From: Bacteroidales bacterium
GTDB taxonomy: Bacteria > Bacteroidota > Bacteroidia > Bacteroidales > P3
Length of the DNA stretch: 6,217 bases
Direction: 5' to 3'
Assembly (NCBI GenBank): GCA_031271725.1
Contig: JAISVE010000167.1
Span: 1-6,217 of the forward strand
This document shows, in pieces, positions 1 to 5,896 of the stretch (within the stretch, counting starts at the first letter, position 1; the number at the start of each line of letters is the position of its first letter). The notes under the pieces were generated by a model, which worked only from the letters and a program-made list of their open reading frames with translations, did no database searches and was not told the origin of the DNA. The position numbers and the translations under genes are program-made.

Positions 1-1460
1 AACGACCGAAAAACATTCAGGTTATGTACAATGGCATCAATGTTTATTTCAAAAACGGTTTGATGTACTTTCTTTTGAAAGAAACGACTTATGCGCTCAA
101 AGCCGAAAGTACGAGCACCTTTAAGAAGTATTGTTTCGTTATTAAAATTCTCCGTTTTTGCCTGCCGTAAAAAACTTTCCGTATCGGAAAAAAATTCAGA
201 GGATTGCAACTCGGCAAATGCAGCCCGTTGTTTTGATATATCTTCCCCTATCCCGATAATTGCATCTATGCCTTTTTTTTGCAATGCGGAAGCAACATCC
301 TGATACAAATCCTTATCGCTGCGCCCGCTCTGAAGTATGTCGGACAAAATTATTCTGCGGAATTTATTTTGATGTTGATTTGAAAGAAAGTCAAGTGCAA
401 TTAAAAATGAATTATAATCGGAATTATAAAAATCGTTTATTATAAAGCAATGATTTATTCCCTCCTTCATTTCCATACGCATCTCTATGGGTTGCAAGCG
501 TTTTATCCGCTTTGAAATCTCCGCATTTTCATATCCTTGCGAAAGCATGAAAATCCAGCAATGAATGGCATTTTCGATTGACGCACTATCGGTGAAAGGC
601 AACTCAACTTTCAATTGATATGAACCGAAAATAGTTTGCTCACCGAAATCTGCAGTAACCAATGAAATGCCGCTTCTCACATCAACAGATAATATTTTTA
701 CATCTGCTTCAACATCCTTGCCCATAGCCCACGAAAGTGTTTTCAAAGACGGCAAAGACAACTGCAACTGCTCTCTTATTTGCGGATAATCGGCGCAATA
801 AATCAGTAAGGAAACATTCGTAAAAAGTTTTAATTTTTCCGCTGTTTTTTGCGCGCCATTTGCAAAATATTCATCATGTGCAGTACCTACATTTGTAAAT
901 ATTCCTATGGTAGGATTGATTATTTTTTGAAGCGCAGACATTTCATTAGGTTGGGATATTCCTGCTTCAAAAACTGCGAACTCATCGCTTTCTTTCATTT
1001 GCCAAACCGAAAGCGGAACGCCTATTTGCGAATTGTAACTCTTAGGACTGCTAACTACTTTTTTATCTACACGCAACATTGAAGAGATCCATTCTTTCAC
1101 TATGGTTTTTCCATTGCTGCCTGTTATTGCAAGTACGGGAATATTAAATAATTTACGGTGTGCTGCTGCAATTTGTTGTAGTGCTGTTAAAGTGTTTTCT
1201 ACCTTTATAAACACCGCATCGGAAAAATCCCCCAAAGCGGAGCCATGCTCAACAAGAAACAGGCGCACGCCTTTTGCATAAAGAGCGGGAATATATTTGT
1301 GTCCGTCATTTTTTGCTGTACGCAATGCAACAAAAAGAGTTTCGTTTGCAATTTGAAGTTGACGGCTGTCGGTGAGAATATTGCGTACGTTAATGCTGCC
1401 AAAAACGCTTCCGGTAACGCTTGCATTCGTTACTCCAACAATTTCGTCAATACTCATCAT
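1..1460 (-). CDS. murF: Bifunctional MurF ligase / alanine racemase, 5' part (3' end outside window)
   Basis: MurF adds D-Ala-D-Ala to the UDP-MurNAc-tripeptide using ATP, in the cytoplasm; the fused racemase makes D-alanine from L-alanine with PLP. The frame is open for 486 codons to the window edge. Visible: N-terminal substrate domain with TDSR (residues 30-33) and NDGHKYIP (51-58); ATP-binding P-loop TGSNGKT (113-119); NSQIGVPLS (143-151); FEAGIS (164-169); TNVGTAHDEYF (189-199); C-terminal Mur domain with NDFYNSDYNS (342-351), LSDILQSG (372-379) and LKGART (446-451). At about residue 468 a new domain begins, FEINIDAIVHNLNVF, which is the typical first strand and helix of alanine racemase. 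This matches the MurF-Alr fusion known in Bacteroidota. The racemase PLP lysine and catalytic tyrosine are beyond the window. ATG codons at 1460 and 1457 are both possible starts; the first directly abuts the TAA of the upstream gene, suggesting translational coupling. Confidence 0.95.
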   Translation of the reverse strand, partial: MMSIDEIVGVTNASVTGSVFGSINVRNILTDSRQLQIANETLFVALRTAKNDGHKYIPALYAKGVRLFLVEHGSALGDFSDAVFIKVENTLTALQQIAAAHRKLFNIPVLAITGSNGKTIVKEWISSMLRVDKKVVSSPKSYNSQIGVPLSVWQMKESDEFAVFEAGISQPNEMSALQKIINPTIGIFTNVGTAHDEYFANGAQKTAEKLKLFTNVSLLIYCADYPQIREQLQLSLPSLKTLSWAMGKDVEADVKILSVDVRSGISLVTADFGEQTIFGSYQLKVELPFTDSASIENAIHCWIFMLSQGYENAEISKRIKRLQPIEMRMEMKEGINHCFIINDFYNSDYNSFLIALDFLSNQHQNKFRRIILSDILQSGRSDKDLYQDVASALQKKGIDAIIGIGEDISKQRAAFAELQSSEFFSDTESFLRQAKTENFNNETILLKGARTFGFERISRFFQKKVHQTVFEINIDAIVHNLNVFRS

Positions 1461-2492
1461 TTATTTTGCTTCGTTCACATCAACAAAATCCTTATTGCTA
1501 AATCCTAATGTGTTTGATAGAAGTACTGCATTTTCCTGTCTGTTTGAAAGAATGTCAATACCCCAATATATAGCATTTCTAAGATCAATTTCCAATGCCT
1601 GCCAATCACTTACCTGCCCCATTTCCAAAGGCAAATGCGGCTCAACATGAACTATCGGAAGCCCTGCGGTAAAAAAGCATAACGAAGACGTTTCTTTGTC
1701 CTTAAAAAGTAATTCCTGCTGCTCTCGATATATGCAAAGAAAGACATCAAAATTATCAATCATTTCCAATGCCTGCGCAGTTGTGTAAGGTCCGAATACT
1801 GCGTTTCCGTTAACCTGCAATTCGTTTATTACGGGTGTTAGAATTTGTTTGTCATTTTCGCAAAGTGCCGTTGCCTTCACGTCTTCATTCATCGACAACA
1901 CAGCTATTCGCGGGGAAAAAATCGAAAAATCACGTTTGAATGTCTCGTGCAACGCAAGTATTCTCTTTTTAACTGCTGCTGCCGACACAGCTGCCAAACC
2001 ACCTGTCAAACCACTTTGGGCAAGCATAAAAGTTGTCTTCAAATTCTCACTTAAAAACATTCTGTAAGGATTTCCTTCCGAAAAATATGAAGCAATAAGA
2101 GAAGCTTGATTCTTAAATTCCGGACGTGAAAGACGGATTGCATCACCATCAACAGGAAGGGTTAAAAGTGCTCCGCCTTCTGCAACAGGTTTCAACTGTT
2201 GAACTGCATTTTCCAATGCCTTAACAGCCATTTCTCCTGAAGTTTTTGTTGCCGTACCGCGAGAATAACTAATATTTTCACTTACCGGAATAACTTCGTC
2301 TATATTTATTTTTTTTGCTTTCTGCAAAAAGAGTGGTTGCCCCATACTTTTAGCAACCATTGAAAGTATTTTTGATGAACCGAACAAAACAGGTTGTAGT
2401 GTTTCTAAAAATGCGCTGTCCAAAAAGACCCTAACGAGCAACTCATAGTTTATACTGCCGCACTCTCCCTGCGTTATTGCGATTTTCTGCAT
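1461..2492 (-). CDS. PdxA-family protein (4-hydroxythreonine-4-phosphate dehydrogenase-like) with degenerate active site
   Basis: 343 residues, a normal length for PdxA, which oxidises 4-phosphohydroxy-L-threonine with NAD in pyridoxal phosphate synthesis. Family membership rests on the N-terminus (IAITQGE, residues 4-10; PVLFGSSK, 34-41), LLTLPV (109-114), the SPRIAVLSMN strand (193-202), AGLPIVHVEPH (276-286) and the C-terminal LRNAIYWGIDILSNR (304-318). By eye, against E. coli PdxA recalled from memory, the metal ligands His166, His211 and His266 become Gly161, Asp204 and Arg256. Substrate residues His136, Thr137, Asn283 and Arg292 become Gln129, Ala130, Phe273 and His282; only Lys274 is kept (Lys264). 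The glycine motif GDxxGIG reads GECGSIN. The frame is intact with no frameshift, so this looks like a repurposed or non-catalytic paralogue rather than a decaying gene. A second, canonical pdxA elsewhere is expected if the cell makes PLP this way. It starts 9 bases after the sorting-domain gene and ends flush against murF. I left the symbol blank because dehydrogenase activity is doubtful. Confidence 0.82.
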   Translation of the reverse strand: MQKIAITQGECGSINYELLVRVFLDSAFLETLQPVLFGSSKILSMVAKSMGQPLFLQKAKKINIDEVIPVSENISYSRGTATKTSGEMAVKALENAVQQLKPVAEGGALLTLPVDGDAIRLSRPEFKNQASLIASYFSEGNPYRMFLSENLKTTFMLAQSGLTGGLAAVSAAAVKKRILALHETFKRDFSIFSPRIAVLSMNEDVKATALCENDKQILTPVINELQVNGNAVFGPYTTAQALEMIDNFDVFLCIYREQQELLFKDKETSSLCFFTAGLPIVHVEPHLPLEMGQVSDWQALEIDLRNAIYWGIDILSNRQENAVLLSNTLGFSNKDFVDVNEAK

Positions 2493-2501
2493 TCCTAAAA
2501 A

Positions 2502-3311
2502 TTATTTCACAACTAATTTTCCTGTTGCTTTGCCCTCACTACCTTCAAAAGAATAGAAGTAAATACCGCTTGCAAACTCTTTAACGCTTACCTGTGTCCG
2601 ACCGCTTACACCTTGTGCTTTATAAATAACTTTTCCCGCTGTGGAATAAATTGTCAATGTTCCTTTTTCGTTACTGAAATTGCCGAGATTAAATGTTACA
2701 TTATCCGTTGCAGGATTCGGGTAAACATTTATTTTTGGACTTGCAGTGAGTTTGTCGTTTGAAGTTGTAACAATTCCTCCACTTACAAAAATTATTGTAT
2801 CATTAGCCAATTCACCTATTTCAAAAGGCAAATTGTCCGGAAGATATTCGCGATTCATAAAATGTATTGTAGCATGAACTTCGTCTGACGTATCACCTAC
2901 AACATTGAAGTTAAACAAATATGTCGCCGGCTCATTGCTCTCGGTAAGAGTTACGGTAATGTAAAGTTCATCTTGCAAGCCCTCTGTGTAACCTGCCGCC
3001 ATCACAGATGTATCTATTATATTATCGGGCCAGCAAAAGCCAAAGCCACACCACTCCGACTCCGTTCCAAAGGGTTCTTCCACAGAAGCATAATTACCTT
3101 CTATTTGGATTTCGCCATTTGTTTGGTTTGTGAGTAGAAAATAAAGTTTTAAGTATAGAGCATCAAATTCAGGATCATAATGACTTCCTAAATAATATAA
3201 CTCACTTCCATTTTCGATATAATTTCCATTAACACCGAATTTAAGTGATTGAGCATTTGTTGTTGCGAATATAAACGCAAAAAATGTTATTGCTAGAAAT
3301 AATTTTTTCAT
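2502..3311 (-). CDS. Secreted protein with T9SS type A C-terminal sorting domain
   Basis: 269 residues. A classical signal peptide (MKKLFLAITFFAFIF, likely cleaved before Gln21 after TNA) sends it to the periplasm. The last ~75 residues are a type IX secretion sorting domain: INVYPNPATDNVTF (194-207), LTIYSTAGKVIY (219-230), ASGIYFYSF (247-255) and a terminal KLVVK. It is therefore predicted to cross the outer membrane through the Por secretion apparatus and be cleaved and/or anchored at the surface or released. The central ~165 residues are rich in predicted beta strands and I do not recognise a catalytic domain. Its only two cysteines are in WCGFGFCWP (Cys88, Cys93), suggesting one disulfide. 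ATG at 3311 is chosen because it gives a textbook signal peptide 16 bases after the upstream stop. An in-frame ATG at 3335 would add eight residues and overlap the upstream gene by 8 bases; it cannot be excluded. No strong Shine-Dalgarno is present. Specific function unknown. Confidence 0.85.
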   Translation of the reverse strand: MKKLFLAITFFAFIFATTNAQSLKFGVNGNYIENGSELYYLGSHYDPEFDALYLKLYFLLTNQTNGEIQIEGNYASVEEPFGTESEWCGFGFCWPDNIIDTSVMAAGYTEGLQDELYITVTLTESNEPATYLFNFNVVGDTSDEVHATIHFMNREYLPDNLPFEIGELANDTIIFVSGGIVTTSNDKLTASPKINVYPNPATDNVTFNLGNFSNEKGTLTIYSTAGKVIYKAQGVSGRTQVSVKEFASGIYFYSFEGSEGKATGKLVVK

Positions 3312-3327
3312 AATGTTATAATTTTTA

Positions 3328-4152
3328 TTATTCATTTAATATTTTTGCAGTAGCGCACTGTATAACTTCTTTCGTGTTATTGTCAAAAAGTATTGCTACA
3401 ACAGAAAGTTTTGCTAATCTCCATTCTGCATTAATTTCTATTGTTTGACTATGACTGAAGTTACTGCCTGCATTTGTGTTGCTCCCTGTTATTTCATCGC
3501 CCCAAATGGGTGTTGCCATTGCACGCAAAACATGGTCTTGGCGATAGTTTCTAATATATCCCGAAGGAGTTTGTTGAACAACAAGAAGACTGTCTTCCAA
3601 TATCATTAATGATAGTTGTGTATTTCCACTGCCTGTATAGTTATCAATAAATGATATATCTGTATTTATGCTTATGCTGTTTGATACAAACTTTGCCTCA
3701 ACACTCATCTCTGCGCTTGCTTTTCTTGTATAATAACTTAAAACGCTGCCATAAAAATTGTCTTTACTAAGCCGCTGATTCTTCTGCATTACAATACCTA
3801 CGGGTAAAGGTGGTTTATTATAGTAGGAATGATATTCATTTGCCTGATCGTTTCTCAAATCAAGGTTATTGCCATTAGTATCGGGGCTCATACTAATGGG
3901 TTCGTTGAGGTTTGTTTGAGGATGCAAGCCTACAACAATAAGTTTATCACCGAATTTTTCTTTAAGACGTTCTATTTCTTCCGCAGCCGCAGGGCAATTT
4001 ACACATTGAACGCCCGTAAAATCTTCCAACAACACATATTGTCCGTTCCAATCCGGTAGTTTGTCAGACGATGTCCACCTGCTATCTTCCGGTATTCTGT
4101 CGCAGGCAATTGTTGTAAATAACCCTATTAGTATAAGTAGTATTTTCTTCAT
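3328..4152 (-). CDS. Omp28-like outer-membrane lipoprotein with thioredoxin-like CxxC
   Basis: 274 residues. The N-terminus is a lipoprotein signal (MKKILLILIGLFTTIAC) with lipid-accepting Cys17; the -3 residue is Thr rather than the usual Leu. The next part resembles a thioredoxin fold: VLLEDFTGVQCVNCPAA (residues 40-56) puts a CVNC redox motif at 50-53, followed by the strand KLIVVGLHPQ and a candidate cis-proline at Pro117 in PPLPVGIV. The second half is a beta-rich domain carrying YRQDHVLRA (203-211), characteristic of Omp28-related proteins of Bacteroidota. A fourth cysteine, Cys266, lies near the C-terminus. The protein is probably anchored in the outer membrane; whether it faces the periplasm or the surface is not decided by sequence. 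Its molecular role is not established, but the CxxC and the nearby TlpA-like gene fit disulfide chemistry. The start is ATG at 4152, 12 bases after the upstream stop; a TTG at 4164 is in frame but less likely. Confidence 0.87.
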   Translation of the reverse strand: MKKILLILIGLFTTIACDRIPEDSRWTSSDKLPDWNGQYVLLEDFTGVQCVNCPAAAEEIERLKEKFGDKLIVVGLHPQTNLNEPISMSPDTNGNNLDLRNDQANEYHSYYNKPPLPVGIVMQKNQRLSKDNFYGSVLSYYTRKASAEMSVEAKFVSNSISINTDISFIDNYTGSGNTQLSLMILEDSLLVVQQTPSGYIRNYRQDHVLRAMATPIWGDEITGSNTNAGSNFSHSQTIEINAEWRLAKLSVVAILFDNNTKEVIQCATAKILNE

Positions 4153-4164
4153 ATTGTCGCGCAA

Positions 4165-5799
4165 TTAAAAACTTGTTGTAAGGGTAAGCATTAAACCATT
4201 GCTGGCAGGCAACTCACGGCATACACCGCCTGCACAAACCACGCCCTGGCGAACTCTGCCGTAAGATAATGCCACACGTGTTGCCTCATGCACAAAAGCA
4301 ACCGTTGCATAGTAATAATGCAAACGTTTGTTTTTGTCGGAATTACCCATATTCCAAAGATCTGATATTGAGAAAAACCATTTGGGAGCAAAAGTATATT
4401 CAAGCGTTCCCATAAGCCAATCACCTTCGCCCTGCTTTGTATTCATATATTGTGCTTCCAAACGCAACGCGTGTTTTTTCAAAAAACTGTATGTAACCTC
4501 ACCCACTGCTATATGCGCTTTTATTGTTTCGCCATCGCCATAATGCGTGCCTGAAACTTCTTGATTATAGATTTGATACATATACATTAAAGTTGCCTTC
4601 CAGTTCTTATTAAACTTGTGGCTTACATCTAAATTTATATCAAAAAAATACGTTTCCTTACCAATAGAAAAAGGCGTTGTTTTGTAAGTAAGTTGATCTA
4701 TAGAATCTGTTTTCAGATTACCTGTATATGATGCATTGAAGTGGAATGACGGTCCTTTTTTACCTGTTTTCCACATAACATCCGCTTGAAAGCCAACTTC
4801 TCCGTTTGGCTGAGTTGCGTAGGGATAGAGCGAAGGCAAGGTATAAACATGCTGACGTGTTAACGCAGGCATATAGTTTATCATTCCGAATTGCCCGAGT
4901 TCGTTGCGGTCTAAGCGGTAACCCATATTGTCAATACTCTTTGCAGACAAAAGTATGCCGAGTCCTTTCATTGAATATCCTACATTAAACAACAGTGCAT
5001 TACCGGGGTTATAGGTCCAATAGTTCTCGGCAGACGGGTCATTAAATTTATGTGCATATTCCCCATAAAATGTAAAGCCGTGGCTTTCTATATTCAAACG
5101 TGCAGCATAAGATGCAACATTAGCGGGCAAGTTTAGCAGATACATTGTATCATTGCCGCCGGGTCTATACACATCCTCGCGTTTTTGATATTTGGAAACA
5201 AAACTTCCACCAAGGGTTATGCGCGTGCCCCAAGCCTGCATGGGTTTTATAAAATCGTTAAACGCCAATTCTATATCGCCACCGCGTACTAATCCCTTAT
5301 ATTCCCAAAAATATCTTTCCGTTCCTATAAGTCCTTTTATTGTTACTCCACTTGTTGGCATTACTACTGCACGTCCGCCGAGAATAGAATTGTCCATACC
5401 CAAATTCCAATCCTGATAGGAACGCAATATTAAACCGCTTCCGAATTGCTCGTAAAAAGTACCTGCAGTAACGTCTATAAAGTTGTTGGCATATCGGGCG
5501 TAATAGTTTGCAACACCGGCTTTGTTGTAACGTGAATCATAGCCAAGCATTGGCGGCACGTATGCCTCTATGCGCATTCCTGCATTAAAATTTCCATACG
5601 TATATTGAACTGTGGCAAACATGTTTGATCTGAATTTTTCGTCAACATCCTGCGCTCCTATTGCCGTATCTCTCGCATAAACCTGTGCATCTATTTGAAC
5701 GCCGCCGGACACAATACCGCCACCTAAAGGCAATTGTCCGTAAGCCGCTGCTAAAACGCTTAATAAAATGCTTGTTATAATTACTAACTGTCGGTTCAT
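4165..5799 (-). CDS. DUF6029-like outer-membrane beta-barrel protein
   Basis: 544 residues with a signal peptide (residues 1-21, likely cleaved in AYG-Q), followed by alternating aromatic/polar strands throughout (for example FATVQYTYGNFNAGMRIEAY and HALRLEAQYMNT) and a C-terminal strand ending in Phe (LMLTLTTSF). This is the pattern of a BAM-inserted outer-membrane beta barrel. The C-terminal RQGVVCAGGVCRELPAS motif and the position before an Omp28-like gene match, from memory, the Bacteroidota family DUF6029, whose function is not known. The mature protein has only two cysteines, Cys522 and Cys527, placed just before the final strand, probably in the last loop or turn. No TonB box or plug domain is visible, so it is not a SusC-type transporter. 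It is the first gene after the 97-base gap and probably leads the downstream operon. The ATG at 5799 is the start giving a proper signal peptide; no Shine-Dalgarno precedes it. The barrel call is firm, the family name moderate. Confidence 0.8.
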   Translation of the reverse strand: MNRQLVIITSILLSVLAAAYGQLPLGGGIVSGGVQIDAQVYARDTAIGAQDVDEKFRSNMFATVQYTYGNFNAGMRIEAYVPPMLGYDSRYNKAGVANYYARYANNFIDVTAGTFYEQFGSGLILRSYQDWNLGMDNSILGGRAVVMPTSGVTIKGLIGTERYFWEYKGLVRGGDIELAFNDFIKPMQAWGTRITLGGSFVSKYQKREDVYRPGGNDTMYLLNLPANVASYAARLNIESHGFTFYGEYAHKFNDPSAENYWTYNPGNALLFNVGYSMKGLGILLSAKSIDNMGYRLDRNELGQFGMINYMPALTRQHVYTLPSLYPYATQPNGEVGFQADVMWKTGKKGPSFHFNASYTGNLKTDSIDQLTYKTTPFSIGKETYFFDINLDVSHKFNKNWKATLMYMYQIYNQEVSGTHYGDGETIKAHIAVGEVTYSFLKKHALRLEAQYMNTKQGEGDWLMGTLEYTFAPKWFFSISDLWNMGNSDKNKRLHYYYATVAFVHEATRVALSYGRVRQGVVCAGGVCRELPASNGLMLTLTTSF

Positions 5800-5896
5800 A
5801 AACCCATATTTTAATGAAAGAATTAAATAATTAAGGGTTTTATTCTCATTCTTTAATTTCTTCTTACAACTTACAATACTAAATTCTATCTCTACT
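5800..5896 (-). promoter_or_regulatory. 97-bp AT-rich intergenic region, possible promoter of the five-gene unit
   Basis: This is the only sizeable gap in the window and it precedes the DUF6029-like gene, so any internal promoter for the downstream genes would be expected here. The best match to the Bacteroidota -7 element (TAnnTTTG) is TAGTATTG, minus strand 5881-5874, with one mismatch and no convincing -33 TTTG. It also holds a 7-base tandem duplication (5863-5876) and a weak 6-base inverted repeat, AAACCC / GGGTTT (5835-5840 and 5800-5805), overlapping the start region. No intrinsic terminator with a strong stem and T-tract is seen after the TlpA-like gene, so read-through from that gene is also possible. 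Confidence 0.3.
5863..5876. repeat. Two tandem copies of a 7-base unit (cttacaa)
   Basis: The plus strand reads CTTACAA twice in direct succession (TTGTAAG twice on the coding strand), in the gap upstream of the DUF6029-like gene. It is the only exact short tandem repeat noticed in non-coding sequence. It could be a binding site for a dimeric regulator or chance in AT-rich DNA; nothing else supports a role. Confidence 0.4.

Noticed and set aside
69..84. TTTCTTT-TG-AAAGAAA palindrome
   Set aside because: Lies inside the MurF-Alr coding frame (the FFQKK linker), is all A/T-rich with a 2-base loop, and is explained by codon content.
273..280. Run of eight T (A8 on the coding strand) in murF, and a similar run at 2309-2316 in the PdxA-like gene, as slippage or phase-variation sites
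   Set aside because: Both are in frame as Lys-rich codons, both reading frames are intact, and runs of this length are common in AT-rich genomes.
1205..1426. Minus-strand 73-codon open frame and the various plus-strand open frames across the window
   Set aside because: All lie inside the well-supported minus-strand genes in other frames and their translations show no recognisable domain or signal.
3312..3335. Longer start of the T9SS cargo (ATG at 3335) overlapping the Omp28-like gene by 8 bases
   Set aside because: It adds MNNKNYNI before a textbook signal peptide that already starts with MKK; possible, but the ATG at 3311 is the simpler choice.
4153..4164. TTG start at 4164 for the Omp28-like lipoprotein
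   Set aside because: The ATG four codons later begins a standard MKK lipoprotein signal with a 12-base gap to the upstream stop.
5800..5840. AAACCC / GGGTTT inverted repeat before the DUF6029-like gene as an operator or terminator
   Set aside because: Only six bases per arm with about 29 bases between, no T-tract in the right place, and mismatches on both sides of the stem.
5874..5881. TAGTATTG on the minus strand as a Bacteroidota -7 promoter element
   Set aside because: One mismatch to TAnnTTTG and no clear -33 TTTG at the right distance; AT-rich DNA yields such matches by chance. Mentioned only as the best candidate within the intergenic region.
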